This document shows, in pieces, positions 1 to 12,038 of a stretch of 64,000 nucleotides of DNA. Under the pieces are notes generated by a model, which worked only from the letters and a program-made list of their open reading frames with translations, was not told where the DNA came from and searched no databases. Position 1 is the first letter of the stretch; each line of letters starts with the position of its first letter. Source of the DNA: Xestospongia muta (taxonomy: Eukaryota > Porifera > Demospongiae > Haplosclerida > Petrosiidae). The translations under genes were made by a program, and so were the position numbers. The stretch spans positions 5,384,643 to 5,448,642 of the forward strand of contig OY848927.1 of assembly GCA_963693285.1 (NCBI GenBank). Direction: 5' to 3'.

Positions 1-1237
1 AGAGAGAGAGAGAGAGAGAGATTCCTACCTCTACTCTTGAGAATGGCTCTATAATTCGTAATAAATTTTGTTCTAGTAAGGTGTCATAGAGACTATCCAG
101 GTGAGACTAATTAAATACGTTCCTTATTTAACAATTTAAAACAATAAACATACCTTAACAATAGGGTCATCTGAAATGTACTCACAATACAATTTGACTG
201 TCTAAAAACAATAAGGAAGAATGAGTTGTTGTACACAGATTACAATTACCTTTTCAAATTCTGCAACAGAGCGATTTTGACTAGCTTTGGCAATATTTTC
301 CATAGCCACTAACTACATAGCCACTAACATTAACACAATGTAATACAGACCACATCCTCTTACCTGTGGCCCCGTATACCTCAATGCTAACTTACCAGTA
401 ATTATAGATTGGACATCTTCAGGTCTGAAAAGAAAATAGACAAAGGGTATTTCCGATTACTTGATCAAGTTTATGACTTACTGGTTGAGCATAATTTTAC
501 ACAATAGCATGTACTTGAGAGCTATGACAGCTTGTGGATGATCAATGGAGTCATAGTTCTTAGAAAAAAGACAGAAAGTGAAAAAGGAACCAGTCTATCC
601 CCCCACCTACTTAAAGGTAATAGTTATAACAGTCTAGTATTGTCTATTACCCACAAATTAATTTTGTCTCATTGAAAGGATATTAAAAGAAAAGTGATAA
701 ACAGGCTCATATTCTAATCTATCTTAGCCACGAACTAGTATACTGACCATGTCCTAAAATATCATGACAATATACTAATCATATCCTAACATATCCTGAC
801 AATATACTGATCATATCCTGATATACCCTATTATTCATATGTACCTCAAAAGCTTCATAAAAGTAAGAGTAAGCTGTTTTGAAATCTTTCTCTTCAGCAT
901 GAAGAATACCTGTTTGCAAGGTAGAATAATATCATTATAGATTGTAGCAACAATACCAGATTGAAGATCTAAAGATGCCTACAAAATGAACAAAAGAGCA
1001 CAACAACAAACACAACAATAATAACAAACAAGACAACCAATAATTCCATTACAGGACCGACTGCCTTACACATAACAATTTATTTAAATAACTTTATCCT
1101 TATTCGTATCAAGTTCAAAGACTCACGACAAATAATGTTCTCATTGTAAAATACTGTTGTACATGGGTAAACAATGCTTTATTAGGAATTTATGCATTGA
1201 CCATTAACAACTAGATAGTCATAGTCTAAAGAAATTT

Positions 1238-1288
<51 letters not shown>

Positions 1289-2634
1289 CATATATATAGA
1301 ACTTTGCTTAAGTCCTTTATCTAAACAAAACATTTATAATAAAAATGATGCGCAGGTGTTACTAATATGAGACAACTTTGGGAATTGTATCTATAGTAAA
1401 CATACATGCGTGTATGTGTGTGTGTGTCGGAATACGGAGACAGGTTGGCTCACATGAGATGTGATAATATTACCTGTAGTTTTGGTGGGCAATAGATGCC
1501 ATTGGCTGTTGTCTTAGCTGATGTCAAAGCAGCTCTAAAATCAAAATATCAAATTACATTTATTAATTCAACATGACTCTACTACCGTGATTTGTTAATA
1601 TTGCCTAATTTTTGATAAGCTCTGCTTTCCAGTAATTGCACCTGTAATTAATAATAATAATTAACAATTAATACAGAATAAATAGATGGATACACATTTC
1701 TAGAAATATGTGCCTAATTGATTGAATGGATGCATACTTTTAGAAATGGACAGATAGTTCTATATATGGATACACAGTTGTATAAATGGACACATAGTTC
1801 TACATGTCAAAATACACTTACTTCAACCAGTAGGGCTTTGTCATCTATTTTTTTTAACTCCCTCAACAATGAAGATGCTATAGATAAGACAGAACATAAG
1901 AGAACAAAGCGTGCCATTATACCTATCAATAAAGCATCGCTATAACTTTGTTGGTCCATATAAACAGCTATTAACCGAGCCTAACAAAGATAAAAGGTCA
2001 AAAGATCAAAGGTCAAAGGAGATTACCTCTAGCGCCTGTCGTAAATAGACTCTGTTTTCATTTTTAGCCCAATCAATACACTGCTTACAAAGTGATACCT
2101 ACCATATTAATAACAATTATAATTGTGACATTTTTATAAATAGGTTCAGTTAATAATATTGAAATTTGACCTCGTGTCCAGTAGATACTTTCATGTCTAA
2201 AAACAAATCTACCAAAGCACGAATTAACTTGGCAGCTTTAGCTTTAGAGAAAACAGCAATGGACGCTCTTGTTTGTTCTATTAATCTGCCTAACTCTACA
2301 ATATGTAATGGCATTGATAACCACACCCATAAAATTTGAAACCTTCTGCCATTTGATGTTTCGCCAAAGTCTCCCCCAGTTTTAAAATTGCTATCTCTTT
2401 TAACTTAATAGCTTCTTCTTTATCATCTTCATTGGGAGCAGATACTGTCAATAAAAAATACATATTTAATAATTGCAGAATATATTTAAAACTTGAAACC
2501 AAAGGTCTGACATTTTTATGCTTATAACTAGTAGCTTTCTTACTTATTTTATTTAAAACATCAAGAGCTTCATTGACCGAGTTCTTAAATAGTAACTGCT
2601 CTGCCATTTCGAGTTGCTCCGTCAAAGTAGCCAT
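1..2634 (-). CDS. PSMD11: 26S proteasome non-ATPase regulatory subunit 11 (Rpn6), 3' end beyond window
   Basis: Scaffold subunit of the 19S regulatory particle lid; it clamps lid to base and core in the nuclear and cytosolic proteasome. Exon 1 starts with [15 protein letters not shown] at 2634. Later exons on the minus strand read [114 protein letters not shown] and SVAEFEK. The last exon in view (about 28-101) reads [18 protein letters not shown]. These follow the human protein in order, so TPR/solenoid repeats and the start of the PCI domain are present. The C-terminal part of PCI lies off the left edge. About ten small exons are visible. The start is the only ATG in frame before the conserved N-terminus. 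The next gene upstream on the same strand (FAM117-like) ends 185 bases away. Confidence 0.93.
735..832. repeat. About 33-bp tandem repeat, three units
   Basis: Units contain CATATCCTRAYATATCCTGA then CAATATACT. In a PSMD11 intron. Confidence 0.75.
1241..1284. repeat. (AT)n microsatellite
   Basis: Intronic in PSMD11. Confidence 0.95.
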
Positions 2635-2819
2635 CTTGAATTATCAATCTTACTTATAATTAGAATAATTATTGTACAATAATAATTATTTCAGCTCACC
2701 CACGCAACCCAGCCCCGCCCTATTTTCTTTGCAACATACTCATTATAATTATTATACGAGGTGGAAAAAAATTTAGTAAGCAAACACTGACATTAGCTCT
2801 ACACTGTTATATACCAGGG

Positions 2820-4607
2820 CTATATAATAGCTACGGTCTTCAAATTATGAGAAGGTAGTAAAGGAGCAAATACAGTTCCTTTAAAGACAATGTTAGCTTT
2901 TGACTTGTCAGGTGCTCTTGGTATGTAATTATCAGAGAGACATCTAACAGAGAGGAGAGGGAGAGAGAGAAAGAAAATGAGAGAAAAGAGAGAGATGGAT
3001 TCATAAAACAGAAATGGACAGCAATTTATGTTCACACAAATCATTTATGATCATCACAGGAACACTCTTGTTGTAATATCAACAATAGTACATGCTAATA
3101 TATACATATCACACAGACATACACACACACATTCAATAATAATACAAGCTGTGGTTACTGTTTGCTATCATCATTATTAGTGGACTTACAAATTATCCTG
3201 GACAATAGTACACTTCTCTGCACCATCAGGAGGTTCGCGACCAAATGCAGCTTTAGGAAGAGGTGGATGAGAAGACGAATAGACATCGATAATGATAGGG
3301 CTGTCTCTTTGAAGAGGAGAGGGAGTGAGCTCATGAGGAGATGAAGGAAGAGAGAGAGAGGGAGAGGAATGGATGGGAGGAGTTTGAACACTGACTTGAG
3401 TAAGAAGCTCATGAACTGGTGCTATATGGCCATCAGGATGAGAATGCTATTAAACAAAACTACAATTTCAGTGTTCTTTAAGAAGTTAATACTTACAACA
3501 TAATCAAATGACTTTCCTTCCAAAACAGCCGAGATCTCTTGATTAAGTCCTTCAATGCTCTTTCGTGAATAGTGACTGGTTTTGCTACAGTGACGTTGAA
3601 ACTAAAGAGCAAAAATGATGTTCATTAATAGAATTTAAACAATGCATCTAACGATATATTATTGTTTATATTATTTAATAAACTACTCAATGCTATGTCC
3701 AGTATGCAATGCTAGTTATAAACTATGAATATTATTAATTATATGAGTACAAATATAAATACTTGCTTTCTTAATTTTGTCAGCACTGGAGCAAGAGTTG
3801 GATCGTTTATGTGAACATTCATTCCACATTTTCTCTGTTTGACTATCAGACTAAAGGAGAAGATAAACATTATGACAAATCAACTAAAAAGGGGTTTGTT
3901 TCAGGTGCTCTATACAAATACACCCTAATTTGTGTGACACCTCTTCATGTGAACAGGTGCTGCCCACAACTGGCTGTCATTGGGTTATTAATTAAGGGAG
4001 GGATGTTTGCTCCCCAAAACAGAAGTTTGATGATGATATCTTTAAAAGTTTTAGTTATAAACACAGTCTTATTTAAAAAACAACATTCGATTTACTGTGA
4101 GTTAGTGGTGATTACTACAACCTCCACAAAAACATTGGTTTTTTGTATATGTAAGGTATATGTGAAGTGCCTATGAATATCTCACCGGCCAAGGCACATT
4201 GAGGTAACTACTGGTATTGTCCAACGAGTCAAGGGAACTGGCACGTCTTGGGGCCACCATTGAAAGTAGAGAAGAAAGACTGGCTCGATCAACAAACTCT
4301 TTACTTGATGGATGTAGTTGTTTCCAATCTGAAAATGGAGGACAACAAAGGGAGTATTAACAGAGAGAACTACAGTATTATAAACAATGTACTACTAACC
4401 TCTCCTGTTATCAGATACTGGAAGATGAGAAGTAGGCTCAGGGGGTGGATTGAATCCGTTTCTACTGTTTCCCGAAGTAGAGTAGGCAGGAGAGCCTGGT
4501 TGAGATTTAATTAAGGAGGAAGAAGAGGAAGGCATAGCCTGGTGTTGGAAAGTCTGTGTTGCTTTGAGAGGTCTGGGGTAACGAGAAGTTATAGCTGAAG
4601 TCGACAT
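2820..4607 (-). CDS. FAM117/GLCCI1-family protein
   Basis: Serine-rich, probably disordered intracellular protein of the FAM117A/B and GLCCI1 family, whose biochemical role is poorly known. Exon 1 (4401-4607) is a Ser/Pro-rich N-terminus starting MSTSAITSRYPRP. The next exon carries RRASSLDSLDNTSSYL followed by VPWP, matching the family signature RRTSSLDTIxGxYLxGQWP. A later exon reads QTEKMWNECSHKRSNSCSSA, then GLNQEISAVLEGKSFD, which resembles the GISPELEKVF region. Near the end FGREPPDGAEK corresponds to KREPPEGCE of GLCCI1, and RAPDKSKANIVFKGT then FAPLL corresponds to the CPDKNKVNFIPTGSAF block. The stop is at 2820-2822. About six exons. The gene diverges from the DEX1-like gene (start 4818). 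The family call rests on four short conserved blocks in the right order. Function is not inferred beyond that. Confidence 0.75.
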
Positions 4608-4817
4608 GACACACCGAATCGTGAGTGTTATCGACTGCAGAAGAGGATCGTCAGCAATATAGCTGTAGTGAAAAGAAGGAGGAGAGTATCTGTAAGCAAA
4701 GCTATCATGCAGTAAACTGCAGTGACACGTAATATAGTGTTGTACTACGAGTCGTCATGCCACGCCTACCTATTCAACACGTGAAGGGGTGGTGCTAACA
4801 GTAACAGAAGTGAAAGA
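4608..4817. promoter_or_regulatory. Bidirectional intergenic promoter region, FAM117-like / DEX1-like
   Basis: 210 bases separate the two divergent start codons. A CACGTG box lies at 4781-4786 in the context CAACACGTGAAGG, a context shared with two other divergent promoters in this window. The bidirectional function is inferred from layout. Confidence 0.5.
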
Positions 4818-7567
4818 TATGAACTCTTTACATCTGCATCTAGTTACTGTCCTATTGTTAATAATACGGGGATGCTTTAGCGAAGAGGAGATCAAAAAGC
4901 AAAGAGAAAGGTAAAGTACATTAAATTTTTGGCATCATTAATTAATTAGTTCTAAAATTAATCTTAATATTAAGTATTAATAATTATAAATAATGATTGA
5001 TAATTTATTACACATGAACAGTTGCTCTCAATTCAATCTCAAGACATTATGGACATCTCGTCTTCGAGAATCACCACTTATGGCCACACCCCTTTTAATT
5101 GATGTGGACGGCGATAGTTTACGTGACATAATTGCTCCTTCCTATTCTGGTGAAGTCTGGGCTATTCATGGAGAAAATGGCCACATTGTTGACAACTGGC
5201 CCTTCTATGTAGAAGATCGAGCTTTTTTTGCAAGTCCATTAGCTGTATGTTATTATTAATCAAGATATAGTTATAACAGGGGCAACCTCTTTATTTGTTT
5301 TCAGTATGATATTGACAGAAATGGACAACTGGATATAGTACTGACCACTACCGATGCTGAAGTTTTATTCCTTCGAGTCAATAATACTTTATTCCATGGA
5401 GACACAATAAAGGTTTACCGAGCTATGCTCTCATCTCTGTTCATCTGTCTTGTCTTCTCTTTTCTTGCTAGATTCCTCCATTACGAGTGAGAAGAGATTG
5501 GTACAGCTTAGAGAAAGATTATATAGAGAGATTAGCAGCAGAAATGATAAAACAAGTAGGAAATCGCTTCAAGTTCAATCCAGTAATTATTATTTACCAT
5601 ATAGTGGGTAAATTTGGAGGGAAAATAATTGGCAAATTATGTTTTATTTGCCAAACTTTTATCCTCCAGTATTTTATTTGGGGTGTGGTGGTAGGTGGAG
5701 CAAGTGATGATTACATTTTCCAACGTTGTACTCACAGTTGTCATTTACACTTTACAAAATGTACTAAAAGAATGACAAACTTCCCAATATAAATGGTTTT
5801 GCTGCCTTTCATTAAGTTAACATTTGCCACCATATGTCATTCACCAAGCTTAATGTTACCAGTTTTATGATCTACTTGCCAACAAAAATTCCCTGCTATA
5901 TGGTATATGATATTACTTGCATTTTGTATCTACATTTTTACTTGTAGAATCCATCTCATAAGCCCATTCAACAAGAACCACAGCCATCTGATTCAGACCA
6001 GTTTTCCCAGTTTGATTCATATTTTGGTGACGAAGCAGATACTCTCTTCTCTCGGCACCAACCTGGAGAGAGACCAGTTGGTTTGGATTCCAACGACAAC
6101 AATTATGTTTTTGTTGATCCTCATGCATTGGCAACCCCTGTAATTATTGACATTAATGAAGATGGGGAAGAAGATGAGATGATTGTTCCTGTAAGCTATT
6201 ACTTTGACAAATATCAATATGGGTTGAGTTCTAACTTGATCAAAACTGGACTTGGGCAAGAGGAATTAGTCAATTATGGAGCAGCTGGTATAGTAATTGT
6301 AAGTCTTAAAACAAAACAAGTTATTAAACAACGATTGCTTAGTTTGACGAAATTGTCATCAGATCAACCTTCATATTTACTATCTTCACCAACTGTAGTA
6401 CGACTCAGTAAAGGTGATCCATTAAGTATTATAATTGGTTCAACTGCAGGCCAGTTGCATGTTCTTCAAGGTCTTGAGCTTCAAGATGCTCCTGGTTTTC
6501 CTATCACAGTAGATTCCATTATGGCACAAGTTGCTGTTGAAGATCTCACAGGGGATGGGAATTTAGAATTAGTCGTCGGTGACAAAAGTGGCAATGTTGT
6601 CTGTGTTGACAAAACTGGGAAACATCTCTGGGAATATAATGTTAAAATGCCTATTGAATTGAGTGCAAGATTTGCCAATTTTCATGCGGACAGCTCCATG
6701 GAAGTTGTTTTGTTGTCTAAATTTGGTGACCTGTGGATTATTAATGGTACAACAGGAAAACCAACTATGTCAACACCAATGAGTTTGAATACAATCGTCC
6801 ATTCTTCACCTCTCCTTATACACTTGTCTTCTCCTAAAGGTGGATATCATTTGTCTGCAATTGTTCCATCTTTAAGTGGTGTCTACATTGTCGACTTGTA
6901 TGCTGGATGCGTAGACCACGTTACCACTGAATACGATTTTATACCTCACACATTACAATCTGATCACATAGACCCATTTAATCCAGGCCTGGAAATACTA
7001 GCAACAAGTCTGTCTGGGGAATTGATATGTTTTTCAACTGGTACTGTCCATCCAACAGACTATGAGATAAGTGTAGAAACATGGCCATCTGATACATTAG
7101 GAGGAAATGGGTTTACGCATAAAGAGAGTACCTTTGTTCTAGTCTGTGGTCGCAGTCTTAGTCCCCGAGATGCACATGGAAAGTCATTTTCCTTTTCATT
7201 TGAAATTCATGACAAAAAGGCTTCTGAGAAGAACCCACATTATTATACAGCATTGTTAAGTGTAGGCAGGAAATATGTTCTCCTCAATGAGTCGTTAAAA
7301 GTCACTCACACAATTGAGCCTATTAATTTAAATGCTATGACTCCACCCATTCCAGTTCTTGCTATGATGGTGTTAGAAGTGTGTAACGAGCACAGACAAT
7401 GTGACTCTGTCTTTTTTAATGTTCGTTTTAATCTTTTATTTCAAGAGAATCTCTGTTGGTGTTTAGCACTGCCATTTTTAGCATTGGTTGCAGCTTATCT
7501 TTGGCTCCTACGCAATGAGAGTGATATATCACTACCCACTGTTTATGAACCTCAAAAAAGATTATAA
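4818..7567 (+). CDS. DEX1-like FG-GAP repeat membrane protein
   Basis: Homologue of plant DEFECTIVE IN EXINE FORMATION 1, a single-pass membrane protein with integrin-alpha-like FG-GAP/beta-propeller repeats and calcium-binding loops. Exon 1 (4818-4911) encodes a signal peptide (MNSLHLHLVTVLLLIIRGCF). Exon 2 (about 5021-5246) has the calcium-loop-like DVDGDSLRDIIAPSYSGEV. Exon 3 (about 5305-5412) has DIDRNGQLDIVL, followed by AEVLFLRV as in DEX1. Exon 4 is about 5472-5582. The large last exon (about 5947-7567) has ALATPVIIDINEDGEEDEMI, DLTGDGNLELVVGDKSGNV and a C-terminal membrane helix (LCWCLALPFLALVAAYLWLL) with a short cytoplasmic tail. Topology is therefore extracellular or luminal propeller, one helix, short tail. 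In plants DEX1 acts in pollen wall patterning. Its role in an animal cannot be read from sequence. Intron 4 holds a MITE-like element. Confidence 0.82.
5597..5903. mobile_element. MITE-like element with terminal inverted repeats
   Basis: About 307 bases inside DEX1 intron 4. The left end begins CCATATAGTGGGTAAATTT and the right end, reverse complemented, begins CCATATAGCAGGGAATTTTT. Each end is flanked by TA, as expected for a TA target-site duplication. No coding capacity, so a non-autonomous DNA transposon of Tc1/mariner-like habit is the best guess. The family is not identified. Confidence 0.6.
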
Positions 7568-7702
7568 TTACTGCAAATAGTCTAGTCCCATTTAATTTTT
7601 TTAATTTTATTTTTCAATAGTTTGTGTACATATGTTACACTTAGTCAATGTAAAGTTGATTGAAGGGAATTATAAATAATTTATAAATAATTATTATTAT
7701 TA
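7568..7702. other. Convergent 3' intergenic spacer (DEX1-like / ZSWIM2)
   Basis: 135 bases, very AT-rich, between two facing stop codons. It probably holds both 3' UTRs and poly(A) signals. No gene seen. Confidence 0.6.
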
Positions 7703-10105
7703 TTAACTTGTATTCACTAGATCTGTACTGTTGTTGATGGGTGGTAAACACTGTAGACTTGATACATGTAAAGTTGAATGTATTGTCTTTATCTCAGGCA
7801 TAATTTTTGGTAATCTTTCCTTTTCTTCTTTCCTTGATTTCTCACATGCTTTAACTACAAGACTTACTGGCTGGAAGCTGTGATGTCGTGTTCTATGTCC
7901 TCTTCTGTCTAAAGTGTCCATTTTGTCACCTTGACTTGCTCTTCTTTTGTTCGAGGACAATGTACTTGGAGACTGGCTATTGGAACTGCTGGTTGAGGAT
8001 AATGAAGTGACAAGTAGACTGAGATCTGCAGTAATTTGGGGTTCTCTTGAAGACAAATGCTCTGGAGTATTAAGAACACTTCCTCGACAAATAGTAGAGG
8101 AAGATTTAGTCTGTGAAGTAATGGCTGGAAGATGAGGTCTATTGGAAATTTAGACAGTAGCAGTGGTCAAGTATTATTTATGTATATGTACCTTGACTGT
8201 TGTTGTCTCCTGCTTCCATTGATATCACAAAGTCCATGACCTGATACTGATATACTGATGTCTTCAGCTACCAATTGATGCTCTTGACTAGAGTGAAGAT
8301 GACCTGTCCTACGATGACCTTGACGGTTGGTCGTACTGTTGATCCTGGATTGTCTCATGGTTTGAGCCTCAGAATGAAAGAGCATTCTCCCATCAATAGG
8401 ACAAGCAGAACATCCTTCATTTCTAATCATACTGTCAATACATTCTCTGTGAAACTAAAAGTTTAAAACATTACTATTAAACTGTACATATACTAGTGTA
8501 CTTTGTGTCTGCAAGGCAATTTTCTAATCCATTCACCTCGTTGGAATGGCTCTGAGCAGATCTGACATGTGGCTCCAGATGTTATCAGCAGACTATCATG
8601 ATCCAATGGTTCTGTACTGAAAGAGTTCAGGAGATGTTGAGAAATGGAGGAAGATGGAGAGGAAGCTCCTATCATTAATGAAGAACGATGAGGGTTGTCC
8701 AACTGTAAAAGAAGATCATAATCGTTTTCAGTGAGATCTCTAGTTTGAATGTCATCAATGATAGATTGAGGAAAAGAGGAAAGGAGTGTTGGACGTACTG
8801 CTGGACGCCCAGGATGACTTGGGTGCTATAAAAATTTTTAATGCATCCAAAGTTATGAATCAATGCTTTACTTGTTTAAAATGGAAAGAATGAGATGGAT
8901 GATGATTAGCTGCAAAACATGGATGACATAGATAGAAACTAGGACATGAAGTGCACCTACAAAGTGTTACAGATTATTAGTTTATATATGAACATTTCAT
9001 ATGTACTTGTAACATTTTCCAGCTATTGGACAAACATGACATTGGTTGCAAGTATTTCCAAAATGGAGTGATTCTCTTCCTGCTTTTGTGGCTGTTCTTT
9101 TTGTCCTGCTGTGTAATTCATGACTCAGTTCCTATATAATATAATGGAACAGCCATCTTAGTGATTCCAATATTGTCACGAGCAAACCTTAAACGAACAG
9201 AACTTTTCTCTACAAAGGGGACAGACAATCTCTGTTTCTCCTTGGGACTTTTGATGTTCAGCCCATACTTTGATGCACTTCAAGTGAATGCTTTTGCCAC
9301 AGCCATATCTATGTACACAATATAACAACATCTTTTGATTAACTCTTCTTACCTGCAGTAGCTGAGTCTTTGAGGCATTTTCAGTAACTCATCTTGACAA
9401 ATCGGGCACAAGTCATCAGAAGCAATGGGTCGTTGATCACATGATCCACAAGAGGAAATTTTATGAGCACTATCTTTTTCATTGGGATTTTGGCGTGTCA
9501 AGTATCCAAGGAGGACTTCGTTTATCTCTCGTTCAACCAATCCAAGTTGAAAAATGACTGCATGTACATAAAAAGATTAGACATGTACTCACATAAGTGA
9601 GATATGCACTTTGATGCACATAAAATATTAATACTTTAGACTCTTAATATTACTATTACTATTAGACAGTAGATACTATTAGGTAATTTTACATAGGCTC
9701 TCCCAGTACTCTCAATCATATTTTAGCAATAGTACCTACCCGGATGATCTTTAGGAATTCTGAACTTCTTGAGAAGCAGCCTAATTGTAGTATAAATATA
9801 GTACTAGTTGTAGTATAGTTATTTTACCATAATATATGTGTACATAGCTCCTTTTCTTTCTTATAAACAGAGCATGTGCAAGTATGGGGATCTCCGAGAA
9901 AAACCTATGTCAGTCAGGAGTGTAAATGAGCCATCATCCTCTGTTGTTGTGTTACCTTATGTTTTTTCTCTTCTCCTTCTTTCTTTAGAACATAACCAGT
10001 TGGTCCTGTCTGGTGGAGTATGTACACAACAGATTGCAGTGCTTCTTGTATTCTTTTACTGACTAAGTCAGTACACAATCGTCTCCATGACACACTGCGC
10101 GACAT
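7703..10105 (-). CDS. ZSWIM2: ZSWIM2-type E3 ubiquitin ligase (SWIM, RING, ZZ, RING)
   Basis: Predicted E3 ubiquitin ligase; the mammalian orthologue is testis-enriched. Exon 1 (ending at 10105) reads MSRSVSWRRLCTDL, then VYILHQTGPTGYVL, matching the human N-terminus (YLLREMGPTGFLL). The next exon gives the SWIM zinc finger VFLGDPHTCTCSVYKKEK followed by ELCTHILW, then LLLKKFRIPKDHP. The first RING follows (LCPICQDELLKMP, YGCGKSIHLKCIKVWAEHQ, VCPLCREKF). Next is a ZZ-type finger (CNQCHVCPIAGKCYKC, FYLCHPCFAANHHPSHSF). The second RING is CQICSEPFQRGEWIRKLPCR, then FHRECIDSMIRNEGCSACPI. The tail (7703-8135) is Ser/basic-rich without domains. All zinc ligands appear retained. About ten exons. 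Divergent from the IP6K gene. Confidence 0.88.
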
Positions 10106-10332
10106 TTTCGTAGAGTTACTTGTGAAACGAATACGTACTGCTATATAAAGAGAGCTAAAATTTAGTGGAACAAAAATAATTTATAATGGAATACGTGCAG
10201 TTCGTAAAGATGCCATATGTTTGTAACCATGGCAACACGATCATCACGTGATGCTTGAACAGGAAGAGAAATTTAGTTTATTATTATAACTCTAGAGTAT
10301 AGACTAGAGTGACTTTTGCATTTTTTTGCACG
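10106..10332. promoter_or_regulatory. Bidirectional intergenic promoter region, ZSWIM2 / IP6K
   Basis: 227 bases between divergent start codons. A palindromic ATCACGTGAT-type site contains CACGTG at 10245-10250. Regulatory role inferred from position. Confidence 0.45.
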
Positions 10333-11737
10333 ATGGAAGATTTTTCACCGCTTTTGTTACGTCCATTTAACCATCAAGTAGGGGGCCATTTTCTTGTCCT
10401 AGAGATCAACAAAGATCTGATTTGCAAGCCACTGGTTAGTCGAGAGAAGCTGTTCTATGATACGATTCCTAAAGACCTTAAAGAATTCGCTCCACAATAT
10501 CATGGTAAGAATTCTCCATAAAACACAAATCCTTTAACAAGTAGTATAGAGTTTTACAGTGGTATCCTTCGTTCACTATTTTAGGTCCTATCCTAGTTCA
10601 ATTTACAAAAGATGACAAAGGAGAGCTCCAATACATTGCATATCCTTACAACAGTCATCCTAGGCCATTAGCTCCCAGCAAGACAGTCAGCGAGGCCAGC
10701 GTGGGAACAACAGTATCAGAAGAGGAGGAACTTGAAAGATTGCAAGTCTTGAAATGTTCCATGAGAAATGATCCTATCCGAACAAAACGTCACGAGATAC
10801 CATTCACACCTGGTGATGGTAAACACTGTATATACTTATCACCTCTGGTTAAATATAACATATAACTTTCAATAGAAAATGGTTTCCTTAGCCCTTGGAC
10901 TCAAGTTCGTCTAGGTGTGTTTTCTAAAGGACTGGAAAAACAAGACTCAGAAATGCATGGTAAAGTTTAAAGTTCATTTAACAAGTAGTTTATTCATCCT
11001 TTCTCACCCTTCAGAGTACATTGTTCTTGAAAATCTAACAGGGAAATATCGATGTCCTTGTATTCTTGATTTAAAAGTAGGAACTCGATCTTACACTGAT
11101 GTTATGAGTCCTAATAAGAGACAAGAGCACATGGAAAGGTCAGCTTCTTCAACATCACAGAAGTTAGGAATACGACTTGGAGGCATGCATGTAAGACGAT
11201 AACAATATTTTATTTAGAAACTTGATACTTTTCCATTAGGTTTATAACACTTTCAAGAAAAGCTACAATTGTTATGCCAAATATTATGGAAATGGCTTCA
11301 CTGAACAAGCATTATTTGATAGTTTGAAAATGTTTGTCTTCAATGGTCAAACACACAGACTGGATGTTGCACAGGAAATTACTAAGAAACTTACCAAATT
11401 AAAATACATAATTAGTAAACTGAATACTTATCGATTTTTTTCTAGTTCGTTGTTAATATTGTATGAAGGTGAAGACACCAACCCACCAAATCAGGACACT
11501 GGTGTCTCCGAATACCAAGACACTGTTCCTACATTGACAACAAACTCAGACAGTGTCATTCCACCTCCTGCAGCCCAAACATTAGATTCAAAGCCACCAC
11601 TTGTTGATGTGAGAATGATAGACTTTGCTAACCTAACCCATAGTGGCTTTGTTAATGATCCTGTAACGTATGATGGACCAGATGAAGGGTACATGCTTGG
11701 GTTAAGTACTTTGATAAAACTATACGAGTCAATTTAG
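10333..11737 (+). CDS. IP6K: Inositol hexakisphosphate kinase
   Basis: ATP-dependent kinase of the IPK family that converts InsP6 to the pyrophosphate 5-InsP7. Exon 1 begins MEDFSPLLLRPFNHQVGG at 10333. The next long exon ends before a Ser/Glu-rich stretch and KRHEIPFTPGD-type sequence. The signature exon (about 11014-11190) reads EYIVLENLTGKYRCPCILDL then KVGTRSYTD, the PxxxDxKxG substrate/catalytic motif, and ends SQKLGIRLGGMHV as in IP6Ks. The last exon (about 11240-11737) has YNTFKKSYNCYAKYYGNGF, then DVRMIDFANLTHSGF with the metal-binding DFA, and ends DGPDEGYMLGLSTLIKLYES. The full catalytic core is present. The three mammalian paralogues cannot be told apart here. About five exons. Confidence 0.9.
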
Positions 11738-12038
11738 AACATAATAATTATATATTCCCCTTAATCAATTTATCATTTTGTAAATTAATTTTTTATTCCA
11801 TTTATTGAAATAAATTTATTTTTGTTGAGTTATTTCCACATGAATGGTTCCCTTACCTCTAAAACTGTCTCCTTTCAATTACCAAATAAAAGTAATTGAA
11901 CCAAGAACTAGGTTACAACTAATTGGTAACAGAAAGCCCCTTCCATGTTGACCCAATGAAATGTATTCAAATTTTAGCAACAAAATAATAATTAATTTAC
12001 AATAATTTTAAAGCATTATTGATTAAAAAAAGTTGATT
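11738..12038. other. Convergent 3' intergenic spacer (IP6K / SNF8)
   Basis: About 300 bases, strongly AT-rich, with AATAAA-like strings near 11750-11830. It probably holds both 3' UTRs. No other gene or repeat recognised. Confidence 0.5.

Noticed and set aside
9835..9900. Apparent loss of the second SWIM zinc-ligand pair (or a frameshift) in ZSWIM2
   Set aside because: I had mis-complemented one stretch. Re-reading gives KKEKELCTHILW in frame, so the SWIM finger is intact.
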